Assembly: GCA_012839925.1 (NCBI GenBank)
Contig: DUMJ01000061.1
Span: 1-64,000, forward strand
From: a bacterium
Lineage (GTDB): Bacteria > DUMJ01
Length of the DNA stretch: 64,000 nt
Direction of reading: 5' to 3'
The position numbers and the translations under genes were made by a program. Positions 52,722 to 61,584 of this stretch are shown piece after piece; the first letter of the stretch is position 1; every line of letters begins with the position of its first letter. Below the pieces are notes generated by a model. The model was not told where the DNA came from. It saw nothing but the letters and a program-made list of their open reading frames with translations, and did not search any database.

Positions 52722-53710
52722 AAATTTATCTCTCCGTAATAGCTGGTGTTTCAGTTATCTTTATACTTTTCTATGGATACAGCAATGTAAAGACTTATAA
52801 CTTCAAAGCAACTACCTTTGTAATGGATACACTTGTAAGTATAGAGATAGAAGGTCCAAGAGGAGGAGAGGACATAATTAATAATGGGATGAAGATATTC
52901 CAGAATCTCCAGGATAAGTTCGATGTGAACCTGGATACAAGTGAGGTCTCTAAAATAAATGCCTCTTCCGGGTTGGGTCCGGTGGAGGTATCAGATGATA
53001 CCCTGGATGTGATAAAGAGTTCCATAGAGTTCTCTGAGATTTCCGATGGTGCCTTTGATATAACTATAGGGGTAATAACTAAAGAATGGGGGTTTACAGG
53101 AGGTAAATATAGATTACCAGAAGATAAAGTAATAAGAGAGCTTCTAAAGCTGGTAGATTATAAGAATATAGATATATCTGATTCAAAAGTAGAACTAAAA
53201 AAAAGAGGTATGTATTTGGATCTGGGGGGGATAGCCAAGGGATACACTGTAGATAAGGTCTATGATTTTTTAAAATCTAAGAATATCAAAGAGGCTATTA
53301 TAGATGCTGGGGGAACGATAAGGACCATAGGAACCGGGAAGGTATGGAAGATAGGCATAAAGGATCCAGATGGCAGGAGGGATGTTATAGGTATCCTGAG
53401 TCTTGAATCCGGGTTAGCGGTCGCTACATCTGGTGATTATGAGAGATATTTTGTAGAAAATGGGGTTAGATATCATCATTTACTGGACCCCAGGACTGGA
53501 TACCCCGCTAACCTCTGCAGGAGTGTTACTGTAGTAAGCGATAGTGCTGCTGAATCTGACGCCCTATCCACTGCGATATTTGTTCTGGGTCCTGAGAAAG
53601 GCTTAGAGCTTGCAGAAAGACTGGGACTTGGAACTGTTATAGTTGATAAGTATGGTAATATTATAGTTTCAGATAACTTGAGTAAAGAGTTTGTAAGGTA
53701 TGGAGACTAA
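52688..53710 (+). CDS. apbE: FAD:protein FMN transferase (ApbE family)
   Basis: About 340 residues. ApbE covalently attaches FMN to Thr in proteins such as RnfG, RnfD or NqrC. It has an N-terminal membrane helix (about residues 13-32), the VMDTLVSIEI start, SDGAFDITIG, DLGGIAKGYTVDKV and the terminal VRYHHLLDPRTGYPA. Start codon is unsure: GTG 52688 is preferred over GTG 52658; both overlap rnfB. Its pairing with rnfB suggests maturation of Rnf flavoproteins coded elsewhere. A Gx transporter gene follows, as in Clostridia. Confidence 0.92.
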   Translation: MSSACYVSRRLKIYLSVIAGVSVIFILFYGYSNVKTYNFKATTFVMDTLVSIEIEGPRGGEDIINNGMKIFQNLQDKFDVNLDTSEVSKINASSGLGPVEVSDDTLDVIKSSIEFSEISDGAFDITIGVITKEWGFTGGKYRLPEDKVIRELLKLVDYKNIDISDSKVELKKRGMYLDLGGIAKGYTVDKVYDFLKSKNIKEAIIDAGGTIRTIGTGKVWKIGIKDPDGRRDVIGILSLESGLAVATSGDYERYFVENGVRYHHLLDPRTGYPANLCRSVTVVSDSAAESDALSTAIFVLGPEKGLELAERLGLGTVIVDKYGNIIVSDNLSKEFVRYGD

Positions 53711-54191
53711 ACGTTTAATAAGATTATCTATGATGTTAGCCATGGCTCTGATCCTTGGGCTCATAGAGAGCAGTTTACCACCATTACCTGTGCCTGGAGT
53801 AAAGCTGGGTCTGGCAAATATAGTAAATTTAATAATTTTATATACCGATGGATTTTTTGAAAGCCTATCTATCGCTGTAATTAGGGTTCTTTTGGTTTCT
53901 ATCTTTTGTGGGAGTCTTTTTTCTATTACTTTCTACATATCTTTAAGCGGCGCAATAGCCAGTGTTATAGGTATGTTTTTAATATATAATCTTTTTCATA
54001 ATGAAATATCGACTATAACTGTAAGCTCCTTCGGCGCCTTTATCCATATATCAGCCCAATTGCTAACTGTAAGCGTACTTATGAATACCTGGGATATTTT
54101 ATATCTTTTTCCTCTCCTCAGCATCCTGGGGGTCGCTACTGGAGTTATCACCGGAATAATATCCTCATATATTTTGAGATTAAGGTTATGA
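53700..54191 (+). CDS. Gx transporter family membrane protein
   Basis: A 163-residue protein with five or six membrane helices, starting LSMMLAMALILGLIESSLPPLPVPGVKLGLANIVNLIILY, of which residues 8-45 hold the family signature with the LPVPGVKLGLANI core. The family, also annotated heptaprenyl diphosphate synthase component I, is often beside apbE and related to S-component transporters. Substrate unknown. It overlaps apbE by 11 bases and maf at ATGA. Confidence 0.85.
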   Translation: METKRLIRLSMMLAMALILGLIESSLPPLPVPGVKLGLANIVNLIILYTDGFFESLSIAVIRVLLVSIFCGSLFSITFYISLSGAIASVIGMFLIYNLFHNEISTITVSSFGAFIHISAQLLTVSVLMNTWDILYLFPLLSILGVATGVITGIISSYILRLRL

Positions 54192-54766
54192 GATTGATTT
54201 TAGCATCCAGTTCTCCCAGGAGGATAGAATTATTAAGTAAGCTTGGAGCAGAGTTTGAAGTCATCCCAAGTAATATAATAGAACCCTTTCCATCTCCAGA
54301 AGAAGACCCTATCAGTTTTGCTAAGAATCTCTCATTTCTAAAGGCTTATAACGTTTACCAGTTAATAGAAGAAGGCGTGATTTTAGGGGTTGATACAATC
54401 GTAGAGATAAATAATTTAATACTGGGGAAACCAAAGGACAGAGAAGAGGCAAGGTATATGTTGAGATTACTCTCCGGTAATACCCATAGAGTAATCTCAG
54501 GGTTTACCATTATAGATAAGAAAAGAGAAAAGTGGGTCTCAGATGTTGCAATTACTGCGGTAAAGTTCCGCAGATTAAAATATGATGATATTGAAAATTA
54601 TCTGGATACCGAGGATTACATAGATAAAGCTGGAGCTTATGCCATTCAGGGTTTTGGTAGCACTCTGGTAGAATATATAAGAGGATGTTATTATAATGTG
54701 GTTGGATTTCCGATAGAGAGAATTATGGGAGCATTGAAACTTTTCTTAATGGAGGAGAAAAGATGA
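54188..54766 (+). CDS. maf: Maf-like nucleotide pyrophosphatase
   Basis: A 192-residue house-cleaning pyrophosphatase of the Maf family, removing non-canonical or excess nucleoside triphosphates (dTTP/UTP type in many). Motifs: [63 protein letters not shown] (family core), [26 protein letters not shown]. It overlaps both neighbours at ATGA. The maf-mreB order matches Firmicutes. Confidence 0.94.
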   Translation: MRLILASSSPRRIELLSKLGAEFEVIPSNIIEPFPSPEEDPISFAKNLSFLKAYNVYQLIEEGVILGVDTIVEINNLILGKPKDREEARYMLRLLSGNTHRVISGFTIIDKKREKWVSDVAITAVKFRRLKYDDIENYLDTEDYIDKAGAYAIQGFGSTLVEYIRGCYYNVVGFPIERIMGALKLFLMEEKR

Positions 54767-55791
54767 ACATTCTTTCTAAAGATATAGGAATAGATTTGGG
54801 CACATCAAACACGGTGGTATTTTTAAAGGGAAGAGGTATTGTATTAAGAGAGCCCACTGTTATAGCTGTCAGTATAGGTAGTTATGATATCCTGGCAGTT
54901 GGTGCAGAGGCAAAAAGGATGCTGGGAAGAACCCCAAGTGATATTATAGCTATAAGACCAATGAAGGACGGTGTTATAGCTAATTTTGAAATAACTCAGA
55001 CCATGCTGGAATACTTTATAAGTAAATCTCAGGGAAGGAGAGGTCTCCTTAGACCAAGAGTGGTGATAGGTATACCCAGTGGTAGCACCGAGGTAGAGAG
55101 AAGAGCGGTTCATGAGGCAGCTATGAAAGCTGGAGCCAGAGACGTTTACCTGGTAGACGAGCCAATGGCAGCCGCTATTGGGGCTGGTTTACCGGTAGCT
55201 GAGCCTAGAGGCAGTATGATAGTAGATATGGGTGGAGGTACAACAGAGATAGCGGTCATATCGCTGGGTGGTATAGTGACTTCCAAGTCTATCAGAGTGG
55301 CTGGTGATGAGATGGACGATGCAATTATCCAGCATATAAAAAAAGAATATAATTTACTTATAGGAGAAAGGACCGCGGAAGAGGTTAAGATGAAGATAGG
55401 TTCTGCCTATCCATTGGATGAAGAGATTACTATGGAGATAAAGGGGAGAGATCTATTAAGCGGTCTTCCAAAGACGATAGAAATTGATAGTGAAGAGATA
55501 AGAAACGCATTGCAACCGGTGGTTGCTGCAATTATTGATGCTGTAAAATCGGCATTAGAAGCCACTCCACCTGAACTGGCGAGTGATATAGTAGAGAGAG
55601 GTATCATCCTGGCAGGAGGTGGAGCACTGTTAAAAGGGATAGATAGAATTATCTCTCAAAACACAGAGATGCCAGTATTTGTGGCTGATGATCCATTGTC
55701 CTGTGTAGCTCTTGGTACCGGTAAAATGCTGGAAGAGGTAGCGATCTTGAAAAGGGTTACCTCTTATAGAGGAAAAGGAGGGAGACTCTGA
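54763..55791 (+). CDS. mreB: Rod shape-determining protein MreB
   Basis: A 342-residue bacterial actin that guides side-wall synthesis. The phosphate-1 loop is [13 protein letters not shown], followed by [21 protein letters not shown] (phosphate-2) and [14 protein letters not shown] (adenosine). ATG 54763 overlaps maf. Its last codons hold the AAGGAGGGAG ribosome site for mreC, and its stop codon TGA overlaps a CTG that is the likely mreC start. The call is firm. Confidence 0.97.
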   Translation: MNILSKDIGIDLGTSNTVVFLKGRGIVLREPTVIAVSIGSYDILAVGAEAKRMLGRTPSDIIAIRPMKDGVIANFEITQTMLEYFISKSQGRRGLLRPRVVIGIPSGSTEVERRAVHEAAMKAGARDVYLVDEPMAAAIGAGLPVAEPRGSMIVDMGGGTTEIAVISLGGIVTSKSIRVAGDEMDDAIIQHIKKEYNLLIGERTAEEVKMKIGSAYPLDEEITMEIKGRDLLSGLPKTIEIDSEEIRNALQPVVAAIIDAVKSALEATPPELASDIVERGIILAGGGALLKGIDRIISQNTEMPVFVADDPLSCVALGTGKMLEEVAILKRVTSYRGKGGRL

Positions 55792-56588
55792 AGAATATCA
55801 TTATAGCTCTTATAGTATTATCTCTAGCCCTTTTTATGTTTTTCATAGATACGGTTGGTACCAGGGGTGAAAATCCTGTCGCTAAGATTTTGAATTTTAT
55901 AAGGGATGTTGGTGGATTTATCTCCAGAATAAAGGTATCTATGGAGGAATCTTTTATTTCTGCGTATATGTTTCTGGAGAGACAATCCCATCTTGTCCAG
56001 TATAGTAGAAACCTGGAACTTCAGATAGCAAGATTGAAAACAGAGAATAATGTGCTTACTAATCAGGCAGAAGAATTGAAAAGACTAGAGATAACCTCTG
56101 GTTTTAAGGAGAGAAATAGAAGATTTAATCTTACAGGGGCAAAGATAATAAGAAGAGAACCTGCACAATGGCTGAATACAGTTCTATTAGATCGCGGTAA
56201 GGTTGATGGAGTAAGTCCTAATATGGTTGTTATAAATGAAAGCGGTCTGGTTGGAAAGGTAATCTCAGTTAGCAGTTATACTTCCAGGGTTTTACTTATA
56301 CTGGACTCAGGGAATACCGTTAGCGTAAAAATAAAAAGGAATAACCTTATGGGTGTCCTGAAAGGGAACGGTGATGGGACTTGTAGTTTGCTTTATATAC
56401 CTTCTGGAGAAGATGTTAAAATAGGAGATATCGTTGTTACTTCAGAAGCAAGTGAGTTATATCCAAGTGGTATAATGGTGGGAAAGGTGATTGATGTTAA
56501 GGAAATGGCTGGAGAGATATTTTTAGATATCACCGTCACACCATCAGTGAATTTCTCAAGCATATATTACTTATGGATTATAAAATAG
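55788..56588 (+). CDS. mreC: Rod shape-determining protein MreC (probable CTG start)
   Basis: About 266 residues. MreC is a bitopic scaffold linking MreB to the elongation transpeptidase. With CTG 55788 as start the protein has a proper cytoplasmic tail and membrane helix ([18 protein letters not shown], residues 2-19), followed by a coiled coil (about 65-95) and two beta-barrel domains ([30 protein letters not shown]). AGGAGG at 55776-55781 lies six bases before CTG, which overlaps the mreB stop (CTGA). The first ATG (55836) has no ribosome site and would remove most of the helix. Confidence 0.9.
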   Translation: MKNIIIALIVLSLALFMFFIDTVGTRGENPVAKILNFIRDVGGFISRIKVSMEESFISAYMFLERQSHLVQYSRNLELQIARLKTENNVLTNQAEELKRLEITSGFKERNRRFNLTGAKIIRREPAQWLNTVLLDRGKVDGVSPNMVVINESGLVGKVISVSSYTSRVLLILDSGNTVSVKIKRNNLMGVLKGNGDGTCSLLYIPSGEDVKIGDIVVTSEASELYPSGIMVGKVIDVKEMAGEIFLDITVTPSVNFSSIYYLWIIK

Positions 56589-56589
56589 A

Positions 56590-57081
56590 ATGGATCTGAG
56601 AGAAAGAATAATCTGGATACTGATTAATACTGGCTGGATTCTTTTGGGGAGTCTTCTGAATATATTTTATCCCAATATCTTTTCTATAAACAACCTGCTT
56701 CCCAATTTTCTCATTATCTTTTCGGTAATAATTTCTTTTAATGAGGGATTTATAGACGTAATGCCCATAATTATTCTCGGAGGAATTATTGACAGTATCT
56801 GGAGGTGGATAAATCCCGGAATAAATACTCTGAGCCTTATAGTTGCTTGTGGAATGATTTACTTTATCTTCCATAGACTCTGGAAGAGCAGGTGGACTGT
56901 TATCCTGTCTGTTTTTTTGGCTACGATAATCTATTTCCTGATCAGTTATCCGCTTATATATACTGAGAGGATAGGTATTTTTACTTATAGCGATGCGTTA
57001 AATTTTGGATTGATCCAGGGATTATATAATACTTTCTGGTGCTCCATTTTTATCCTGTTTGCAAAAAACTTCTTCAGATAG
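56590..57081 (+). CDS. mreD: Rod shape-determining protein MreD
   Basis: A 163-residue membrane protein with about five helices in the standard mreD place between mreC and mrdA. The pattern of hydrophobic segments and the loop FNEGFIDVMPIIILGGIIDSI fit MreD. The ribosome site is weak, so translation is probably coupled to mreC, one base upstream. The call rests on topology and position more than on strong motifs. Confidence 0.85.
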   Translation: MDLRERIIWILINTGWILLGSLLNIFYPNIFSINNLLPNFLIIFSVIISFNEGFIDVMPIIILGGIIDSIWRWINPGINTLSLIVACGMIYFIFHRLWKSRWTVILSVFLATIIYFLISYPLIYTERIGIFTYSDALNFGLIQGLYNTFWCSIFILFAKNFFR

Positions 57082-58839
57082 ATGAAGACAAGAGTTTTTA
57101 TAGTTTACATCTTTATATTGTGTTTAAGTATTATACTGACCGTAAAGCTCTATCAGATTCAAATTATAGATGGACCTCACTACAGAGAACTTGCTGAGGG
57201 TAACAGAATTAGAATATTACCGGTGTCTGCCCCCAGAGGAGAGATACTTGACAGAAAAGGTAAGGTATTGGCAAAGAATAGAGCCAGTTTTGCTGTTTAT
57301 GTTATACCTTTTGAAGGGAACAGGGAGGAATCTCTGAAAATATTAAGTGGGATAATTGGTATCCCCTATGCGGAGATAAAGGGAAAACTGGATAAGGCTT
57401 CTAATAGTTTGCAACCGGTGAATATACTTCCAGATGCCAGTATAGAGATTGTAGGGAAGATAAAAGAGTTAGAGGATAAACTACCTGGAGTTTTAGTAGT
57501 AACAGATGTGATCAGAGATTATCCTTATAAAAATATCGCCTCTCATATCCTGGGATATATAGGAGAGGTTTCCAGTGAAGAGATGAAGATATTTCAGGAA
57601 GATGGGGTAAGAATGGGCGATACTATAGGCAAGGCTGGAATTGAGAGGGGGTATCAGGTAGCACTTATGGGGGTAAGAGGAGGGGAACAGGTAGAGGTAG
57701 ATGCTATGGGAAGACCCATAAAGGTGCTTGGTACGGTTCCCCCAATTCCTGGTTCGACTCTTGTAACGACCATAGATCTGGACCTGCAAAGAATAGCTAC
57801 AGAATCTTTAAAGAGAAGGGGGTTACCGGGAGCTATAGTTGCGATAGACCCTCAAAATGGAGATATCCTGGCTATGGTAAGCAGTCCAGACTATGACCCT
57901 AATAGCTTTGCCAAAGGGATAAGTGCAAAAGAGTGGGAGAGACTCCTCTCTCCTGAAAGACCTCTTCTAAATAGAGCCATATCTGCTGTTTATCCACCTG
58001 GTTCTACTTTTAAGGTAGCTGTTGCTCTGGCTGCTCTGGCTGAGGATATAGTAAATGAAGATTCAGTATTTTACTGCCCTGGGTCAATGGTTATAGGAAA
58101 TCGTAGATTTAAATGCTGGACTTCTCATGGAAGGATAGACTTTTTGGATGCAATAGCTGACTCCTGCGATGTGTCTTTTTATACTATGGGGATTAAAGTT
58201 GGAGCAGAAAAGATAGCCAGGTATGCAAGATTGCTTGGATTGGGAGATCTAACTGGGGTAGATATCCCTGGTGAAACAAGAGGGCTTATACCTGAACCTT
58301 CCTGGAAAAAGGAACCGTGGTATATAGGAGATACAGCTAATATGTCTATAGGACAGGGATATGTCCAGGTTACTCCAATACAGATGGCTGTCCTTGCAAG
58401 TACGGTAGCAAATGGCGGCAAGGTATATAAACCGAGGGTCGTCTCAGAGATAGTAAATCAGGATGGGACTAAGACCTCACAGCCAGCGGTGCTTGTAAGA
58501 GACCTGTCTAAATTTAAAAAAGAAATTGCTATAATTAAGAAGGGTATGAAGATGGTTGTAGATACTGGTACAGGGACTTCAGCCAGAGTTAATGGAATAA
58601 GTGTTGCCGGGAAAACAGGAACAGCAGAAAATTTCCCCACTAAAAGTAATCCTCAAGGAAAGGACCATGCCTGGTTTATTGCATACGCCCCGACGGATAA
58701 TCCGAAGATAGCACTATCTATAGTTGTGGAACAGGGGGGGCACGGAGGGTCCACTTCTGCTCCTATCGCAGCTGAAATAATCAGTTATTATTTAACCGGT
58801 AAGAGTATAATAAAAGGAGGAGAATGGAAGGGAGACTGA
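57082..58839 (+). CDS. mrdA: Elongation penicillin-binding protein 2 (MrdA)
   Basis: A 585-residue class B transpeptidase for side-wall peptidoglycan, partner of RodA. It has an N-terminal membrane helix (about residues 5-25), a pedestal (APRGEILDRKGKVLAKNRASFAVYVIP region), and a transpeptidase domain with SxxK (STFK), SxN-equivalent SCD and KTG (GKTGTAEN). The SCD triad is typical for PBP2. It begins immediately after mreD. The call is firm. Confidence 0.95.
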   Translation: MKTRVFIVYIFILCLSIILTVKLYQIQIIDGPHYRELAEGNRIRILPVSAPRGEILDRKGKVLAKNRASFAVYVIPFEGNREESLKILSGIIGIPYAEIKGKLDKASNSLQPVNILPDASIEIVGKIKELEDKLPGVLVVTDVIRDYPYKNIASHILGYIGEVSSEEMKIFQEDGVRMGDTIGKAGIERGYQVALMGVRGGEQVEVDAMGRPIKVLGTVPPIPGSTLVTTIDLDLQRIATESLKRRGLPGAIVAIDPQNGDILAMVSSPDYDPNSFAKGISAKEWERLLSPERPLLNRAISAVYPPGSTFKVAVALAALAEDIVNEDSVFYCPGSMVIGNRRFKCWTSHGRIDFLDAIADSCDVSFYTMGIKVGAEKIARYARLLGLGDLTGVDIPGETRGLIPEPSWKKEPWYIGDTANMSIGQGYVQVTPIQMAVLASTVANGGKVYKPRVVSEIVNQDGTKTSQPAVLVRDLSKFKKEIAIIKKGMKMVVDTGTGTSARVNGISVAGKTGTAENFPTKSNPQGKDHAWFIAYAPTDNPKIALSIVVEQGGHGGSTSAPIAAEIISYYLTGKSIIKGGEWKGD

Positions 58840-58840
58840 G

Positions 58841-59434
58841 ATGGGCATCACAGTAAAGGGAGAAAGAAATTATCTGATTATAAAGATAGATGGTGAAGTC
58901 GGAGAGGATGATATTGAAAATTTTAAGACTCAGCTGGATAGAAATAAGAACTTCTTTAGAAGGGGTAAAGTTCTTATAAAATATAGTGGAGAGAGTATAC
59001 CCAGTAGTCTTCTGAACAGGATAATTACTTTACTATCTGATATTGAAGATGTAAACATTATAGGTGTTTTTACTGAGAATACCATGCAGAATGAGAGCAG
59101 TGCAATAGTGATAAAAAGAACCCTTCGTTCTGGGCAGAGTATAAGTTATAATGGAGACGTGGTAATAGTAGGGGATGTAAATGCAGGAGCAGAAGTTGTA
59201 GCCGAAGGGGATATAATAGTATTGGGAGCACTGAGAGGACTGGCTCATGCCGGTGCTATGGGAGATAGAGATGCTACGATATATGCAATGGAATTTTCTC
59301 CTGTACAGATAAGAATAGCTGACGTTATAGCCAGGTCAGCTGGAGAAGTGAAAAATAATCCCGTCCCGGAAATTGCCAGAATTAAAGATAATGGTATTAT
59401 TATCGAATCTTTTCCTCATGGAGGTATAAGGTAA
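58841..59434 (+). CDS. minC: Septum site-determining protein MinC
   Basis: A 197-residue inhibitor of FtsZ polymerisation. The N-terminal FtsZ-binding domain (about residues 1-85) precedes the beta-helix C-domain (about 95-190): TLRSGQSISYNGDVVIVGDVNAGAEVVAEGDIIVLGALRGLAHAG, quoted by its core GDVNAGAEVVA and GALRGLAHAG. It starts one base after mrdA with GGAGG upstream. MinC is positioned by MinD and MinE, both encoded next. Confidence 0.95.
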   Translation: MGITVKGERNYLIIKIDGEVGEDDIENFKTQLDRNKNFFRRGKVLIKYSGESIPSSLLNRIITLLSDIEDVNIIGVFTENTMQNESSAIVIKRTLRSGQSISYNGDVVIVGDVNAGAEVVAEGDIIVLGALRGLAHAGAMGDRDATIYAMEFSPVQIRIADVIARSAGEVKNNPVPEIARIKDNGIIIESFPHGGIR

Positions 59435-59436
59435 TT

Positions 59437-60231
59437 ATGGGTAAGACTATTGTGATAACTTCAGGTAAGGGTGGAGTAGGAAAAACAACTGCTGTTGCCA
59501 ATATAGGTTCAGCACTGGCATCTATGGATCAGAAGGTTGTTCTTGTAGATGCAGATATAGGTCTTAGAAATCTTGATGTTGTTTTAGGATTGGAAAATCG
59601 TATAGTATATGATATTGTGGACGTGGTTGAGGGAAGAGCAAAGTTAAGGCAGGCACTTATAAAAGATAAGAGATTCCCTAATTTATGCCTTCTTCCAGCA
59701 GCTCAGACCAGAGATAAAGAGGCTGTTTCCCCAGAAGATATGATAAGATTATGTAGAGACTTGAGAGAGGAATTTGATTTTATCATTATAGATTCTCCTG
59801 CTGGAATAGAGAGGGGATTTAAAAATGCAGTAACTCCGGCAGATCTTGCCATAATTGTAACTACCCCTGAGGTCTCAGCGGTAAGAGATGCTGACAGGAT
59901 AGTAGGACTTTTAGAGGCTATGGAAAAAGAGGAGAGTAAACTTATAGTCAACAGGGTAAGGACCAAACTGGTTAGCAGGGGAGATATGTTAAGCGTAGAA
60001 GACGTACTGGATATCCTCTCTATCGACCTTATAGGGGTGATTCCAGAGGATGAACATATAATTATATCGACCAATAGAGGAGAACCTCTAATAAATAACA
60101 ACAGTGCCCCAGCCGGAAGGAGCTTCCTGGATATTGCAAGACGTATCCTGGGTGAAGATGTCCCTATAAATATGTATACCGAAGATGAGAACCTGTTTAC
60201 CAGGCTCAAGCGTCTTATAGGATGGAGGTAG
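59437..60231 (+). CDS. minD: Septum site-determining ATPase MinD
   Basis: A 264-residue deviant-Walker ATPase that binds the membrane as a dimer and recruits MinC. The P-loop is TSGKGGVGKTTAVANIG; switch regions IIDSPAGIERGF and the C-terminal amphipathic helix FTRLKRLIGWR for membrane attachment are visible. It is two bases after minC and its stop codon overlaps the minE ribosome site. The call is firm. Confidence 0.97.
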   Translation: MGKTIVITSGKGGVGKTTAVANIGSALASMDQKVVLVDADIGLRNLDVVLGLENRIVYDIVDVVEGRAKLRQALIKDKRFPNLCLLPAAQTRDKEAVSPEDMIRLCRDLREEFDFIIIDSPAGIERGFKNAVTPADLAIIVTTPEVSAVRDADRIVGLLEAMEKEESKLIVNRVRTKLVSRGDMLSVEDVLDILSIDLIGVIPEDEHIIISTNRGEPLINNNSAPAGRSFLDIARRILGEDVPINMYTEDENLFTRLKRLIGWR

Positions 60232-60233
60232 GG

Positions 60234-60521
60234 ATGAGTACAATAATAGAGAGCATAAAGAGATTATTTGCTCATGAGACATCCAGTAAAGAGATTGCCA
60301 AAGAGAGATTGAAGCTGGTGCTTATTCATGACAGGAGCAGTATCTCTCCAGAGATAATAGAACAGATTAAAGAAGAGATGATACAGGTTATCTCCAAACA
60401 TCTGGAGATTGATAGAGGTGGGATGGATTTCTCTTTAGAGGGAGAAGAGGATTCTATAGCACTGATGGTTAGTATTCCTATAAAGGGGATGAAGAGAAAT
60501 AAGAAAAAGAGTAGAGATTGA
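60234..60521 (+). CDS. minE: Cell division topological specificity factor MinE
   Basis: A 95-residue MinE that stimulates MinD ATPase and drives Min oscillation. The N-terminal MinD-binding helix (KERLKLVLIHDRSSISPEIIEQIKEEMIQVISKHLEID, about residues 23-60) and the C-terminal beta topological domain are seen. ATG 60234 is chosen because GGAGGTAGGG lies just upstream; an earlier in-frame ATG at 60222 overlaps minD. Its stop codon overlaps the likely rodA start (ATTGA). Confidence 0.94.
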   Translation: MSTIIESIKRLFAHETSSKEIAKERLKLVLIHDRSSISPEIIEQIKEEMIQVISKHLEIDRGGMDFSLEGEEDSIALMVSIPIKGMKRNKKKSRD

Positions 60522-61584
60522 TTTTCCTTCTCTTATTCTGATACTCTTAGCCTTTATCTTGTCAGGTATAGGTATCATAGCAATATATAGTGCTACCTAC
60601 TGGAAGGGTCCTGATCTCTGGGATAAGCAGTTTATTTCAGTCCTGCTGACTATTCCTGTAGTTATAATCTTCAGATATATAGATTATAAGATACTAGTAA
60701 GGTTTGCCCCCTATATCTATTTGGTTTCTCTACTGTTTCTGGGGGCTACCCTGGTTCTGGCTTCACCTGTAAAGGGGGCTAGAAGATGGTTATATATAGG
60801 AGGATTTAACTTTCAGCCGTCAGAATTAATAAAATTGGCTCTTATATTAGTTTTAGCTGATCTTATAGAAGCCAAAAAGGGTGAATGGAGTGAACTCTTC
60901 TTGTTTATAACCTGTTTAGGATTAACACTTATACCGTTCCTGATTACTGCTATGCAGCCAGACCTTGGGACTGCTGTTATCTTGATGGTTATATTTATGG
61001 TGACTATCTTTGTTTCTCAGATTCGAATAAGATATATCATTTTTCTGATAGGATTGGGGATTACAAGTATCCCATTAGCCTGGAAATACCTTCTGATGGA
61101 TTATCAAAAGGAGAGGATACTCACCTTTTTAGATCCGAATAGAGACCCTCTTGGTGCCGGTTATCATATTATACAGTCCAAGTTAGCCATAGGCTCTGGA
61201 GGACTCCTAGGGTACGGATTTCTTAACGGACCACAGAATAGATTAAAATTCATTCCGGAACAGCATACTGATTTTATATTTTCTTTAATAGGGGAAGAAT
61301 TCGGTTTTATCGGATCTTTACTGGTTATCATCCTTTTTCTTTTCCTGTTTACAGTGGGGTTATATATATCATCCAGGAGTGATACTAAAGCAGGTCTACT
61401 GATGGGTGTGGGAATTATTTCTATGCTCTGTGTCCATGTATTTATAAATATAGGTATGACCATAGGTTTATTACCAGTTACAGGGATACCACTGCCGTTC
61501 ATAAGTTATGGAAGGAGTGGATTGATGGTCAATATGATGGGAATTGGGATCCTTTCTTCCATAAGTAAAAGGAGAGTGAGATGA
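60517..61584 (+). CDS. rodA: SEDS glycosyltransferase RodA (probable ATT start)
   Basis: About 355 residues, a polytopic lipid II polymerase for elongation. Seen: LSGIGIIAIYSATYW, PVKGARRWLYIGGFNFQPSELIKLALIL, MQPDLGTAVIL, FLDPNRDPLGAGYHIIQSKLAIGSGGLLGYGF, IPEQHTDFIFSLIGEEFGFIG and GIPLPFISYGRSG. The frame opens at 60493 without ATG, GTG or TTG until TTG 60559, which lacks a ribosome site and would cut the first helix. ATT 60517 overlaps the minE stop codon (ATTGA) and gives a full first helix. The start is inferred. Confidence 0.9.
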   Translation: MDFPSLILILLAFILSGIGIIAIYSATYWKGPDLWDKQFISVLLTIPVVIIFRYIDYKILVRFAPYIYLVSLLFLGATLVLASPVKGARRWLYIGGFNFQPSELIKLALILVLADLIEAKKGEWSELFLFITCLGLTLIPFLITAMQPDLGTAVILMVIFMVTIFVSQIRIRYIIFLIGLGITSIPLAWKYLLMDYQKERILTFLDPNRDPLGAGYHIIQSKLAIGSGGLLGYGFLNGPQNRLKFIPEQHTDFIFSLIGEEFGFIGSLLVIILFLFLFTVGLYISSRSDTKAGLLMGVGIISMLCVHVFINIGMTIGLLPVTGIPLPFISYGRSGLMVNMMGIGILSSISKRRVR

